From NCBI RefSeq assembly GCF_030409335.1, contig NZ_JAUFPN010000184.1, forward strand, positions 1 through 64,000: a stretch of 64,000 nt of DNA, read 5' to 3'. This DNA is from Paeniroseomonas aquatica. GTDB taxonomy: Bacteria; Pseudomonadota; Alphaproteobacteria; Acetobacterales; Acetobacteraceae. Positions 1-8,976 of the stretch are shown piece after piece (positions within the stretch are counted from its first letter, which is position 1; every line of letters starts with the position of its first letter). The notes beneath the pieces were generated by a model. The model ran no database searches and was not told the DNA's origin. It saw only the letters and a list, made by a program, of their open reading frames with translations. The position numbers and the translations under genes are program-made.

Positions 1-153
1 CTGCTGGCCGGGCGCCGGCCGGGCCCGGGCGGGCTGGCCCGCCCCCCGCTCCTCGGCGCGGGAGGGCCGGGGCTGCGCCTCGGCCACCGCCGGGATCAGG
101 CCCGTGCCGAGGCAGGCGGTGGCAAGCAGGAGGACGCGAAGGGAAAGGGACAA
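1..153 (-). CDS. bamA: Outer membrane protein assembly factor BamA, N-terminal fragment (truncated by window edge)
   Basis: Only the first 51 codons lie in the window. The translation begins at a TTG (151-153 on the plus strand), the only plausible start after an in-frame TGA about 27 bases upstream. It reads as a signal peptide: a short Arg-containing N-region, a Leu/Ala-rich core and an Ala-x-Ala-like end (AVAEAQ), followed by a Pro/Ala/Arg-rich linker. The mature domains are missing, so identity rests on gene order. In alphaproteobacteria the gene after rseP in this operon is bamA, the POTRA/beta-barrel insertase of the outer membrane. No clear Shine-Dalgarno is visible, so the start is uncertain. 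Bases 154-323 between it and rseP hold nothing I recognise. Confidence 0.6.
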   Translation of the reverse strand, partial: MSLSLRVLLLATACLGTGLIPAVAEAQPRPSRAEERGAGQPARARPAPGQQ

Positions 154-323
154 AGGGCAGGCCCGTAGCTTATGGGTTCAGCGAGCGGCCGGAGAATAGC
201 CGCCACCACCCGCCACCGCCACCCCGCACCTCGCGCCTTCTGGCGCAGTCTTGCCAAAGGGTTATGCGCAGGCGCTCAGCGGAGGCGAAAACCGCGCCGC
301 CGCGGCGGGGCCGGGCCGCCGGC

Positions 324-1454
324 TCAGCCGACCAGGCCGGCCACCCACTTGCCGATCGGCCCGCCGGCGATGTCGTTCCAGGACGCGAAGAGGAACAGCG
401 TCACCAGCACCGCGAAGCCGGCGCGGAAGCCGTATTCCTGCGCCCGCGGCGGCAGCGGCCGGCCGCGAATCGCCTCCGCCGCGTAGAAGACCAGGTGGCC
501 GCCATCCAGCAGCGGGATGGGAAAGAGGTTCAGCAGGCCGAGGCTGACCGAGAGCAGCGCCATCAGGTTGATGAGCGGGACGATGCCGAGCGAGGCGGCC
601 TCGCCGGAGACCTCGGCGATGCGGATCGGCCCGCCCAGCTCCTTGGCGCTGCGCGCGCCGGTGAACATCTCGCCGATGCCCTTCAGCGTCTGCCAGGTGA
701 CGTCGGCGGTCTGCACCGCGCCGGCGGCGACCGCCGAGACCGGGCCGAGCCGCTCGAATCGCGCCGCGCCGCCCTCGATGCCGAGCACCCCGACCGGGCC
801 GTCGGCGCCCTCGCGCGACTGCGGCACCACCTGCAGGGTCAGCTCGGCGCCGTCGCGGCTGACCGCGACCGCCACCGGCTGGCCGGCGCGCGGCTGGATG
901 TAGCGCTGCACCTGCTCGAAGCGGGCGACCTTCTGGCCGTCGAGCGAGAGGATGGCGTCGCCCGGCAGCAGCCCCGCCTGGGCGGCGGCGGAGTCCGGCC
1001 GCACCGCGTTGATGCCGGTGCCGCCGACCGGCTGGCCGACGGTCGCGTAGAGCGCGGCGAACAGCAGGATGGCGAGCAGGAAATTCGCCACCGGCCCGGC
1101 GGCGACGACGATGGCGCGGCTGCCGACCGGCTTCTCGTGGAAGGTGTGGCCGGCGCGCCAGGCGGCGCGGGCCTCGGGCGTCGCATCCTCCGGCGTCTCC
1201 TGCCCGTGCAGCTTCACGTAGCCGCCGAGCGGGATCCAGCCGAGCCGCCAGGCGGTGCCGCGCTTGTCGGTGCCCTGCAGCAGCGGCCGGCCGAAGCCGA
1301 TGGAGAAGGCGTCCACATGCACCCCGCGCCAGCGGGCGGCGAGGTAGTGGCCCATCTCATGCACGAAGACCAGCACGCCGAGGACGACCGCGAAGGCGAT
1401 CAGCGTCCGCGGCAGCGACGGCAGCAGGTTCCAGAGATTGCCGAAGAGTTCCAA
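324..1454 (-). CDS. rseP: Site-2 zinc metalloprotease RseP/RasP, intramembrane
   Basis: 376 aa, polytopic inner-membrane protease of the S2P family that performs the second cleavage of anti-sigma factors during envelope stress. The zinc-binding motif HEMGH is at residues 32-36 in the first transmembrane helix, and the third-ligand motif LDG is at about 316-318 (PIPLLDGGH). A PDZ domain lies between, around residues 125-210, with the typical LLPGDAILSLDG core. Length matches alphaproteobacterial RseP. It is followed by bamA and preceded by dxr at a 59-bp gap, the usual order. The target anti-sigma factor is not in the window. Confidence 0.95.
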   Translation of the reverse strand: MELFGNLWNLLPSLPRTLIAFAVVLGVLVFVHEMGHYLAARWRGVHVDAFSIGFGRPLLQGTDKRGTAWRLGWIPLGGYVKLHGQETPEDATPEARAAWRAGHTFHEKPVGSRAIVVAAGPVANFLLAILLFAALYATVGQPVGGTGINAVRPDSAAAQAGLLPGDAILSLDGQKVARFEQVQRYIQPRAGQPVAVAVSRDGAELTLQVVPQSREGADGPVGVLGIEGGAARFERLGPVSAVAAGAVQTADVTWQTLKGIGEMFTGARSAKELGGPIRIAEVSGEAASLGIVPLINLMALLSVSLGLLNLFPIPLLDGGHLVFYAAEAIRGRPLPPRAQEYGFRAGFAVLVTLFLFASWNDIAGGPIGKWVAGLVG

Positions 1455-1513
1455 GGCGATCGCTCCTGCCGCCCGGGGGCGGCGTCATGAATTCTGTCGC
1501 CCGCAGCGGCCGC

Positions 1514-2707
1514 TCAGGCCGCCGCGCGGCGGGCCGCGAGGCGGGTGGCTTCCTGCCGGGCCGCGGCATCGAGGGCCAGCACCTCGTCGAGGCCGCTGGT
1601 CGCCGGGTTGCCGAGCGCCGCCAGGGCCTCCTCGACGACCGTTGCAATATCGAGGAAGCCGAGCCGGCGGTCGAGGAACAAGGCAACGGCCACCTCGTTC
1701 GCCGCGTTCAATATGGTGGTGGCGCCCTGCCCGGCCTGCAACGCCAGCCGCGCCAGCCGTAACGCGGGGAAACGATCGGCATCGGGGGCGAAGAATTCCA
1801 GCCGGCCCAGCGTCACCAGGTCGAGCCGCGGCAGCACCACCGCCATGCGGTCCGGCCAGGCCAGGGCATGGGCGATCGGGGTGCGCATGTCCGGCGTGCC
1901 GAGCTGGGCCAGCACCGAGCCGTCGGCATACTGCACCAGGCCGTGCACCGTGGATTGCGGGTGGACCAGGATCTCGATCCGCTCCTCCGGCACCGGGAAG
2001 AGCCGGGCGGCCTCGATCAGCTCGAGCCCCTTGTTCATCATGGTGGCGCTGTCGACCGAGATCTTGGCGCCCATCTTCCAGATCGGGTGGCGCACCGCGA
2101 TCTCCGGCGTCGCCGCCCGCATGGTCGCCAGGTCGGCGTTGCGGAAGGGCCCGCCCGAGGCGGTCAGCACGATCTTCTCGATCGCTGTGGGGTCGCGCGC
2201 GTCGAGCGCCTGGAAGATGGCGTTGTGTTCGGAATCGACCGGCAGCAGGGTCGCGCCGGACTTCGCCGCGGCGGCCAGCACGATCTCCCCGGCGCAGACC
2301 AGGCTCTCCTTGTTGGCCAGCGCCAGCGTGCCGCCATGGCCGAGCGCGGCCAGGGTGCTGCGCAGCCCGGCGGCGCCGACGATGGCCGCCATGGTCCAGT
2401 CGACCGGGCGGCTCGCCGCCTCGATCACCGCCTCGGGCCCGGCCGCGGTCTCGATCCCGGTGCCGGCCAGCGCCGCCTTCAGCGCGCCATGCATCGCCGG
2501 GTCGGCGACCACCGCGAGCCGGGCGTCGAAGCGCCTCGCCTGCGCCGCCAGCCGCGCCACGTCGCGGCCGGCGACCAGCGCCTCCACCGCAAAGCGCCCG
2601 GGCGGGGCGGCCTCCAGCAGCGCCAGCGTGCTCTGCCCGACCGAGCCGGTACTGCCGAGCACGGTGATCCGGCGCGGTTCGGTCACGCCAGCCATCCTGT
2701 CCATCAT
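1514..2707 (-). CDS. dxr: 1-deoxy-D-xylulose 5-phosphate reductoisomerase
   Basis: 397 aa from the ATG that overlaps the cdsA stop (ATGA); a GTG two codons upstream is possible. It converts DXP to MEP with NADPH, the committed step of non-mevalonate isoprenoid synthesis in the cytosol. The NADPH fold begins with GSTGSVGQSTL near residue 15. The family motifs LANKESLVCAGE and LPVDSEHNAIFQ carry the metal ligands, and MNKGLELIEA follows. Sharing an operon with uppS and cdsA puts isoprenoid precursor supply beside undecaprenyl and phospholipid synthesis. Confidence 0.95.
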   Translation of the reverse strand: MMDRMAGVTEPRRITVLGSTGSVGQSTLALLEAAPPGRFAVEALVAGRDVARLAAQARRFDARLAVVADPAMHGALKAALAGTGIETAAGPEAVIEAASRPVDWTMAAIVGAAGLRSTLAALGHGGTLALANKESLVCAGEIVLAAAAKSGATLLPVDSEHNAIFQALDARDPTAIEKIVLTASGGPFRNADLATMRAATPEIAVRHPIWKMGAKISVDSATMMNKGLELIEAARLFPVPEERIEILVHPQSTVHGLVQYADGSVLAQLGTPDMRTPIAHALAWPDRMAVVLPRLDLVTLGRLEFFAPDADRFPALRLARLALQAGQGATTILNAANEVAVALFLDRRLGFLDIATVVEEALAALGNPATSGLDEVLALDAAARQEATRLAARRAAA

Positions 2708-3555
2708 CGCCACAGCGCTTCCCCGGGGCCCAATGCCACGCCCAGCAGTGCCGCCACGGGGGCAGCCGACAATACGCCGTCCAACCGGTCCAGCAGGCCG
2801 CCATGCCCGGGGATGAGGGAGGAACTGTCCTTCACGTGGAAGCGCCGCTTGATCCAGCTTTCAAACAGATCCCCGACCTGCGCCAGCAGGCCGAGGGTGG
2901 CCGCGACCAGCGCGACCCGCAGCAGCGGCACCGCCGCCGGCTCCATCACATAGGCGGCCAGCACACCGACCGCCATGGCCGCGGCCAGGCCGCCGGCGGC
3001 GCCCGACCAGGTCTTGTTGGGCGAGATGGCCGGCGCCAGCTTCGGCCCGCCGAAGCGCCGGCCGGCCAGGTAGGCGCCGATGTCGCTCGACCAGACCACG
3101 AGGAAGAGGAACAGCACGTTGACGAGCCCGGCCGCGGCATCGCCGCGGAGCTGGATCAGCCCCAGCCCGGCGAAGCCGATGTAGGGGATGCCGAAGGCCA
3201 GCCAGAAGCCGGGCACGGCACGGCGGAAGCGCGGCGGCTCCGCCACCGCCCAGAGCCCGACGAAGCCGAGCAGCAGCAGCGCCAGCGCCCAGCCCCAGGC
3301 CCCGCCCACCGCCAGCACCCCGGCCGCCAGCACCAGCACCGGCACCGCCAGCCCCGGCAGCCGCTTGGTGGAGAACCCGCAGAGCCGCACCCATTCCCAG
3401 GCCAGCAGCGTGACCGCCGCCGCCATCAACGCGGTCCAGGCCTCGGCCCCGAGCCAGATGCAGAGGATCGCGGCCGGCACCAGCAGCGCCGCCGACAGCG
3501 CCCGCTTGCGCAGGTCCGGCCAGCGCGAGGCGGGAGGTTGCGGCGGAGGGGTCAC
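2704..3555 (-). CDS. cdsA: Phosphatidate cytidylyltransferase (CDP-diglyceride synthase)
   Basis: 283 aa from a GTG at 3555. The open frame extends about 43 codons further into uppS, but that extension would overlap uppS and exceed the usual 270-285 aa, so the GTG 13 bp after the uppS stop is preferred. Several hydrophobic helices are visible. The C-terminal family signature is intact: IKRRFHVKDSSSLIPGHGG followed by LLDRLDG. It makes CDP-diacylglycerol from phosphatidate and CTP at the inner membrane, the precursor used by PgsA, which is also in this window. Its stop overlaps the dxr start. Confidence 0.93.
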   Translation of the reverse strand: MTPPPQPPASRWPDLRKRALSAALLVPAAILCIWLGAEAWTALMAAAVTLLAWEWVRLCGFSTKRLPGLAVPVLVLAAGVLAVGGAWGWALALLLLGFVGLWAVAEPPRFRRAVPGFWLAFGIPYIGFAGLGLIQLRGDAAAGLVNVLFLFLVVWSSDIGAYLAGRRFGGPKLAPAISPNKTWSGAAGGLAAAMAVGVLAAYVMEPAAVPLLRVALVAATLGLLAQVGDLFESWIKRRFHVKDSSSLIPGHGGLLDRLDGVLSAAPVAALLGVALGPGEALWR

Positions 3556-3568
3556 GCGCGGCCGCGGC

Positions 3569-4333
3569 TCATCCGGTGCGGGCGCCGTAGCGGCGTTCCC
3601 GCCGGCCGTAGTCGCGCAGCGCCCGCGCCAGGTGCTCGGCGCCGTAGTCCGGCCAGAGCACCTCCTGGAAGACGAATTCGGCATAGGCCGCCTGCCAGAG
3701 CAGGAAATTGGACAGCCGCTGCTCGCCCGAGGTGCGGATGATCAGGTCCGGATCCGGCATCCCCGCGGTGAAGAGCCGGCCGGCGAAGGCGGCCTCGTCC
3801 AGGCTTTCCGGGTCGAGCGTGCCGGCCTGCGCCGCCCGGGCGATGGCCCGGGCCGCCGCCACGATCTCGTCCCGCGCGCCGTAGGAGAGCGCGACGTTGA
3901 GGTTCAGCCGGGTGCCGCCGGCGGTGACCGTCTCGGCCCGCTCGATCTCGCGCATGGTGTCGGTGCCGAAGCGGGCGCGGTCGCCGATGACCCGCAGGCG
4001 GATGCCTTCCTTGGCCAGGGTCGCCACCTCGGAGCGGAGGTAGAGGCGCAGCAGGCCGGTCAGCGCCCGCACCTCCTCGGCCGGCCGCAGCCAGTTCTCG
4101 GAGGAGAAGGCGAAGAGCGTCAGCCAGCCGACGCCCTGCGCGGCGCAGGCCTCGATGGTGCGGCGCACCGCCTCGGCCCCGGCCTTGTGGCCGAGCGCGA
4201 CGGGCAGGCCGCGGGCCTCGGCCCAGCGCCGGTTGCCGTCCATGATGATGGCGACGTGCTCCGGCACCGCGCCGCCGGAGGCCGGCATCGGCGCGGCGCC
4301 GGCCAGGGGGGAGAGTTGGGGGGCGCCGGACAC
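3569..4333 (-). CDS. uppS: Isoprenyl transferase (undecaprenyl diphosphate synthase)
   Basis: 254 aa cis-prenyltransferase that extends farnesyl diphosphate with isopentenyl diphosphate to form the C55 carrier for peptidoglycan. The catalytic motif HVAIIMDGNRRW with the key Asp is at about residues 26-37; FAFSSENW and the C-terminal RTSGEQRLSNFLLWQ and E-x-W motifs are intact. It starts 5 bp after frr ends and is followed by cdsA. The first 20 or so residues are Pro/Ala-rich and a slightly later start is possible. Confidence 0.95.
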   Translation of the reverse strand: MSGAPQLSPLAGAAPMPASGGAVPEHVAIIMDGNRRWAEARGLPVALGHKAGAEAVRRTIEACAAQGVGWLTLFAFSSENWLRPAEEVRALTGLLRLYLRSEVATLAKEGIRLRVIGDRARFGTDTMREIERAETVTAGGTRLNLNVALSYGARDEIVAAARAIARAAQAGTLDPESLDEAAFAGRLFTAGMPDPDLIIRTSGEQRLSNFLLWQAAYAEFVFQEVLWPDYGAEHLARALRDYGRRERRYGARTG

Positions 4334-4338
4334 CGACG

Positions 4339-4911
4339 TCAGACCTGCCTGATGTCCTTTTCCTTGTCGGCCAGGGTGGTATCCACCAGCTTGATGTACT
4401 GGTCGGTCAGCTTCTGGACCTCGTCCGCCCAGTTCTTCGATTCATCCTGTCCGATCGGCGCCTTCTTGTCCTTCTCCTGCGCCTTGATCTGCTCCATGCC
4501 GTCGCGGCGGACGCCACGGATGGCGACCTTGGTCGCCTCGGCATACTTGCCGGCGGTCTTGATCAGGTCGGCGCGGCGTTCCTGGGTCAGCGGCGGCAGC
4601 GGCACGCGGATCACCTGGCCCTCGGTCTGCGGGTTCAGCCCGAGACCCGAGTCGCGGATGGCGACCTCGACGGCCTTGGTGATGGACTTGTCCCAGACCT
4701 GCACCGAGAGCAGCCCGGGGCCGCCGACCGAGACATTGGCCACCTGGTTTAGCGGCTGGTTGTTGCCATAGGCCTCCACCCGGATCGGCTCCAGCAGCGC
4801 CGGGCTGGCGCGGCCGGTCCTGAGACCGGTGAATTCCTTCTTCATGGTCTCGATCGCGCCATCCATCCGGCGCGTGAGGTCCTGCTTCAAGGTCTTGAGA
4901 TCGGCCGGCAT
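4339..4911 (-). CDS. frr: Ribosome recycling factor
   Basis: 190 aa from the ATG at 4911, giving the usual RRF length; the longer open frame starting 14 codons upstream is unlikely. A G-rich Shine-Dalgarno-like stretch precedes the ATG. With EF-G it splits post-termination ribosomes. The conserved core is present: LRTGRASPALLEPIRVEAYG in domain I, then PLNQVANVSV in the beta-rich domain II, and the C-terminal helix with VQKLTDQYI. It sits between pyrH and uppS as in most proteobacteria. Confidence 0.96.
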   Translation of the reverse strand: MPADLKTLKQDLTRRMDGAIETMKKEFTGLRTGRASPALLEPIRVEAYGNNQPLNQVANVSVGGPGLLSVQVWDKSITKAVEVAIRDSGLGLNPQTEGQVIRVPLPPLTQERRADLIKTAGKYAEATKVAIRGVRRDGMEQIKAQEKDKKAPIGQDESKNWADEVQKLTDQYIKLVDTTLADKEKDIRQV

Positions 4912-4990
4912 GGCCACTGTCCCCCGATCGATGGTTAAGGGCCGCTGCCGCACCAGACCATCCGAAGATGGCCGGACGCGGGCGCCCGGT

Positions 4991-5716
4991 TCAATGTTGT
5001 TCGATCACCGTCGTGAACTTGCCTTCGCCCTTCAGGACGGCGGTGAAGGCGCCGGGTTCGTGGATGTTGAAGACGATGATCGGCAGGTTGTTCTCGCGCG
5101 CTAGGCTGATCGCCGCGGCATCCATCACCAGGAGGTCGCGTGCCAGCATGTCCAGGTAGGTAAGCGTAACGTAGCGTTCCGCCTTCGGGTTCTTGCGGGG
5201 ATCGGCGGAATAGACGCCATCCACCTGCGTGCCCTTGAAGAGCGCGTCGCATTCCATCTCGGCCGCCCGCAGCGCGGCGGCGGTATCGGTGGTGAAGAAG
5301 GGGTTGCCGGTGCCGCCGGCGAAGATGACGACGCGGCCCTTCTCCATGTGCCGGATGGCCCGCCGCCGGATATAGGGCTCGCAGAGCGACTGCATCGGGA
5401 TGGCGGACTGCACCCGGGTCGGCAACCCCGCCTTCTCGAGCGCGGACTGCATCGCCAGCGCATTCATGACCGTGGCCAGCATGCCCATGTAGTCGGCCTG
5501 GGAGCGGTCCATGCCGGCGGCCGCCCCGGCGATGCCGCGGAAGATGTTGCCGCCGCCGATGACCAGGCAGACCTGCACGCCGAGCTCGACCACGCCCTTC
5601 ACATCCTCGGCGATGCGCCGGCAGGTGGCGGTATCGAGGCCGTAGTCGCGGCTGCCCATCAGCGCCTCACCGGACACCTTGAGCATGACACGCTGATAGT
5701 TGGGCGGGTTGTTCAT
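4991..5716 (-). CDS. pyrH: Uridylate kinase (UMP kinase)
   Basis: 241 aa from the ATG at 5716 ([19 protein letters not shown]); 18 more upstream codons are open but not conserved-looking. Hexameric amino-acid-kinase-fold enzyme that phosphorylates UMP to UDP. The LKVSGEAL loop, the [10 protein letters not shown] motif and [16 protein letters not shown] are all present. It feeds pyrimidine nucleotides downstream of the carbamoyl-phosphate synthase also encoded here (carA, carB). It lies 79 bp upstream of frr and 154 bp after tsf. Confidence 0.96.
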   Translation of the reverse strand: MNNPPNYQRVMLKVSGEALMGSRDYGLDTATCRRIAEDVKGVVELGVQVCLVIGGGNIFRGIAGAAAGMDRSQADYMGMLATVMNALAMQSALEKAGLPTRVQSAIPMQSLCEPYIRRRAIRHMEKGRVVIFAGGTGNPFFTTDTAAALRAAEMECDALFKGTQVDGVYSADPRKNPKAERYVTLTYLDMLARDLLVMDAAAISLARENNLPIIVFNIHEPGAFTAVLKGEGKFTTVIEQH

Positions 5717-5797
5717 TATGCGACCGTGACGGGAGCGGGGAACCATATTCAGCGGCCCCTGCCCCCGCAAGGCCCTGGACAGCCGGCGGAATTCCCA

Positions 5798-5822
5798 TGG
5801 GGGTGAGCGGCGGCCACCCCCA
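5798..5822 (-). terminator. Hairpin between tsf and pyrH
   Basis: A perfect 8-bp inverted repeat (TGGGGGTG / CACCCCCA) with a 9-base loop lies just after the tsf stop in the direction of transcription. There is no clear U-run, so it may be a partial terminator or an RNA-stabilising hairpin separating rpsB-tsf from pyrH-frr. Confidence 0.35.
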
Positions 5823-5870
5823 GGGCAACGGCCGGCGGGAGGAGCACGCCCCTGCCGCCGGCAGCCGCAA

Positions 5871-6791
5871 TCAGGACTTGGGCACGCCCGAGACCGCCGC
5901 CACCTCGGAGGCGAAGTCGGGGCCGGCCGGCTTGTCGATGCCCTCGCCCAGGGCGAAGCGGGCGAAGCCGGTGAGGTTGCCGCCGGACTTCTTGACCACG
6001 GCCTTCACCCGGCTCTCGCCGTCATGGACCCAGATCTGCTCCAGCAGCACCACTTCCTCGTAGTACTTGCGGATGCGGCCCTCGACCATCTTCTCGATGA
6101 TGGCCTCCGGCTTGCCGGAGGCGCGGGCCTGCTCGGTCAGCACCGCCTTCTCGCGCTCGAGCGCCGCCGGGTCCACGGCCGAGGCATCCAGCGCCTCCGG
6201 CCGGGTCGCCGCGACATGCATGCCGATCTGGCGGCCGAGCTGCTCGAGCGCGTCGATCTCCGAGGCGCCCTCGAGGCCGACCAGCACGCCGATCTTGCCG
6301 AGGCCCGGCTTGATCGCGTTGTGGGTATAGGTGGCGACCACGCCCTGGGCGACCTCGATCCGCCGGGCGCGGCGGATGGTCATGTTCTCGCCGATGGTGG
6401 CGATCAGCCGGGTCAGCTCCTCGGAGACGCTGTGGCGGCTGCCCGGGTAGGTCGCCGACTTCAGCGTCTCGACGTCGTCGCCGACCGACAGGACCAGGCC
6501 GGCCACCTCGGCGACGAAACCCTGGAACTGCTCGTTGCGGGCGACGAAGTCGGTCTCGGCGTTGACCTCGACCATGCCGGCCACGTTCGGGCCGCTGGCG
6601 ACGCCGACCAGGCCCTCGGAGGCGAGCCGGCCGGACTTCTTGGCGGCGGCCGAGAGGCCCTTGGCGCGCAGCCAGTCGATCGCGGCCTCCATGTCACCGT
6701 CCGCCTCGACCAGGGCCTTCTTGCAGTCCATCATGCCGGCGCCGGTCTTGTCACGCAGGTCGCGGACCATCAGCGCAGTGATTTCGGCCAT
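5871..6791 (-). CDS. tsf: Translation elongation factor Ts
   Basis: 306 aa guanine-nucleotide exchange factor for EF-Tu. The N-terminal UBA-like domain shows the family signatures [19 protein letters not shown] and the [10 protein letters not shown]-type stretch. The dimerisation domain contains the TDFVARNE motif at about residue 80. Length and architecture are ordinary for alphaproteobacteria. It is 94 bp downstream of rpsB; a GGAGGATT Shine-Dalgarno precedes the ATG. Confidence 0.96.
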   Translation of the reverse strand: MAEITALMVRDLRDKTGAGMMDCKKALVEADGDMEAAIDWLRAKGLSAAAKKSGRLASEGLVGVASGPNVAGMVEVNAETDFVARNEQFQGFVAEVAGLVLSVGDDVETLKSATYPGSRHSVSEELTRLIATIGENMTIRRARRIEVAQGVVATYTHNAIKPGLGKIGVLVGLEGASEIDALEQLGRQIGMHVAATRPEALDASAVDPAALEREKAVLTEQARASGKPEAIIEKMVEGRIRKYYEEVVLLEQIWVHDGESRVKAVVKKSGGNLTGFARFALGEGIDKPAGPDFASEVAAVSGVPKS

Positions 6792-6885
6792 GGATCAATC
6801 CTCCATCTGCTGGCGACCCGACGGCCGCCCCATCTCGGTCAGGCGGCCACCGCCCCATCCGGGACGGCGGCCGCCACGGCGCAGG

Positions 6886-7794
6886 TCAGGCCTGCGCCGG
6901 GGTCTCGACATCGGCTGGGGCGGCGGCCGGAGCGGCCTCGCCGGCGATCTCGGGGGTGCCCTCGGCGGCCGGGGCCTCGGTGGCGGGCCCTTCCTCGGCG
7001 GCGGCGGCGAGGAACTCCTCCGGGGTCGAATCCTCGGCGGCGGCGACCAGCGCCTCGTCCTCGGGCAGCTCCTCGACCGAGCCCATGTCCACGCCCGAGG
7101 CCTGCAGCCCGGCCGAGATGCCGTCGATGACGGCGCCGGCGATCATGTCGCAGTAGAGGTTGATGGCGCGGATGGCGTCATCGTTGCCCGGGATCGGGAA
7201 GGCCACGCCCTCCGGATCGGCGTTGCTGTCGACCACGGCGATGACGGGGATGCCGAGCTTGTTGGCCTCCTCGATCGCCAGCTTCTCCTTCACCACGTCG
7301 ATCACGAAGATGATGTCGGGCAGGCCGCCCATCTCCTTGATGCCGCCGAGCGCGCGGTCGAGCTTCTCCTTCTCGCGGGTCAGCATCAGGATCTCTTTCT
7401 TGGTGAGACCGGTGATGTTGCCGCCGAGCTGCTCTTCCATCTGCTTCAGGCGCTTGATGCTGCCCGTGATGGTCTTCCAGTTGGTCAGCATGCCGCCGAG
7501 CCAGCGGTGGTTCACGTAGTACTGGCCGCAGCGGGCGCTGCTTTCCGCCACGTACTCGGCCGCCGCCTTCTTGGTGCCGACGAAGAGCACGCGGCCGCCG
7601 GCGGCGACCACGTCGCGCACCGCCTTCAGGGCGCGCTCCAGCATCGGCACGGTCTGCTGCAGGTCGAGGATGTGGACCTGGTTGCGGATGCCGAAGATGT
7701 ACGGCGCCATCCGCGGGTTCCAGCGGCGGGTGTGGTGGCCGAAGTGGACGCCTGCCTCGAGCAGGACGCGCATGGAAACCTGTGGCATCGCCAT
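6886..7794 (-). CDS. rpsB: 30S ribosomal protein S2, with long acidic/Ala-rich tail
   Basis: 302 aa. The conserved S2 body ([73 protein letters not shown]) fills residues 6 to about 230. The last 60-65 residues are almost only Ala, Glu, Pro, Thr and Gly, as in several alphaproteobacterial S2 proteins and absent from E. coli S2. The start may be this ATG or the one two codons later. A perfect 8-bp hairpin (GGCGCAGG/CCTGCGCC, 6878-6898) overlaps the stop codon. First gene of the operon, divergent from mak. Confidence 0.96.
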   Translation of the reverse strand: MAMPQVSMRVLLEAGVHFGHHTRRWNPRMAPYIFGIRNQVHILDLQQTVPMLERALKAVRDVVAAGGRVLFVGTKKAAAEYVAESSARCGQYYVNHRWLGGMLTNWKTITGSIKRLKQMEEQLGGNITGLTKKEILMLTREKEKLDRALGGIKEMGGLPDIIFVIDVVKEKLAIEEANKLGIPVIAVVDSNADPEGVAFPIPGNDDAIRAINLYCDMIAGAVIDGISAGLQASGVDMGSVEELPEDEALVAAAEDSTPEEFLAAAAEEGPATEAPAAEGTPEIAGEAAPAAAPADVETPAQA

Positions 7795-8010
7795 GGGGCG
7801 AGATCCTTCCTGTCAGTCCGGTTGAGCCTCCGCGGCGCATTTCCCGATGATCCGGGACCGGACCCTGCCGGATGGTAGGGCGCGCCGCGTGCGTATTTGC
7901 CGCGCCGGGCGGACCCCGGCGGCGACGGCCGGGGATATGGCACAGCCGCCGCCGGGCGGCAAGGCAGGGGATGGGCTTGCCGCCGCCGCGGCGGGACGCG
8001 ATCCTGGGGC

Positions 8011-8907
8011 ATGGCGATACGGCTCGGCATCGACCTCGGCGGCACCAAGACGGAGATCGTCGCCCTCGACGCGGCGGGGGCGATTCGGCTGCGCCGGCGG
8101 GCGCCGACGCCCCCCGCCTATGCCGGGGTCATCGCCCTGATCGGCGAGCTGGTCGAGGCGGCCGAGGCCGAGCTCGGCGCGCGCGGCAGCCTCGGCCTCG
8201 GCATCCCCGGCAGCCTGTCGCCGGCCACCGGCCTGGTGCGGGGGGCCAATTCCACCTGGCTGAACGGCGGCCGGCTGGACCGCGACATCACGGAGCGGCT
8301 GCAGCGCCCGGTCCGCCTCGGCAACGACGCCAATTGCCTGGCGATGAGCGAGGCCGCCGATGGTGCCGGGGCCGGCTTCCGCACCGTCTTCGCGGTCATC
8401 CTCGGCACCGGGGTCGGCGCCGGCATCGTCCGGGACGGCCGCATCCTCGAGGGCCGCAACCGCATCGCCGGCGAATGGGGCCACAACCCGCTGCCCTGGA
8501 TGACCGCGGCGGAATACCCCGGCCGGGCCTGCTGGTGCGGCCGGGCCGGCTGCATCGAGACCTTCCTCGCCAGCCCGGCCATGGCCGCCGCCGCCGAGGG
8601 CCCCGGCGCCCGCGACGCCGGGCCGCTGGCCGCCCGCGCCGCCGCCGGGGATGCCGCCGCCGCCGCCGCCCTGGCCCGCCACGCCGACCGGCTGGCGCGG
8701 GCGCTGGCGCATGTCGTCAACCTGCTGGACCCCGACTGCATCATCCTCGGCGGCGGCCTGTCCAACCTGGCGCACCTCTATGCCACGGTGCCGGCGCGCT
8801 GGCGCGACTTCGTCTTCAGCGACACGGTGACGACGCCGCTGCTGCGGGCCGCGCATGGCGACAGCTCGGGGGTGCTGGGCGCGGCGCGGCTCTGGGACGG
8901 CGGCTAG
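8011..8907 (+). CDS. mak: Fructokinase, ROK family (Mak type)
   Basis: 298 aa cytosolic ATP-dependent hexokinase, likely making fructose 6-phosphate. The ATP loop GIDLGGTKTEIVALD is at residues 6-20. The substrate motif RGANSTWLNG, the catalytic Asp in NDANCLA (D106) and GEWGHNPLPWM with the zinc-ligand His follow. The ROK zinc cluster CWCGRAGCIETF (C174, C176, C181) and the end motif HGDSSGVLGAARLW match the E. coli Mak pattern closely. I chose the ATG directly before the ATP loop; 38 upstream codons are open but look non-coding. First gene of the plus-strand block, divergent from rpsB. Confidence 0.88.
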   Translation: MAIRLGIDLGGTKTEIVALDAAGAIRLRRRAPTPPAYAGVIALIGELVEAAEAELGARGSLGLGIPGSLSPATGLVRGANSTWLNGGRLDRDITERLQRPVRLGNDANCLAMSEAADGAGAGFRTVFAVILGTGVGAGIVRDGRILEGRNRIAGEWGHNPLPWMTAAEYPGRACWCGRAGCIETFLASPAMAAAAEGPGARDAGPLAARAAAGDAAAAAALARHADRLARALAHVVNLLDPDCIILGGGLSNLAHLYATVPARWRDFVFSDTVTTPLLRAAHGDSSGVLGAARLWDGG

Positions 8908-8976
8908 GGCGCCGGCCAGGATGTTCCGGCCCGGTCAGGCGACAAGCCGCCGCCGGCCTGCTACAGCGCGCAGCCC

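Noticed and set aside
264-1490. Plus-strand open frame over rseP
   Set aside because: Shadow of rseP; no start context and no recognisable domain, whereas the minus strand has HEMGH, PDZ and LDG.
3556-3684. Longer N-terminus for cdsA
   Set aside because: Would overlap uppS by over 100 bp and add a Ser/Arg/Thr-rich non-membrane leader; the GTG at 3555 fits the family length.
6878-6898. Perfect 8-bp hairpin over the rpsB stop as a terminator
   Set aside because: No U-run, and tsf is normally cotranscribed. It may only affect mRNA stability.
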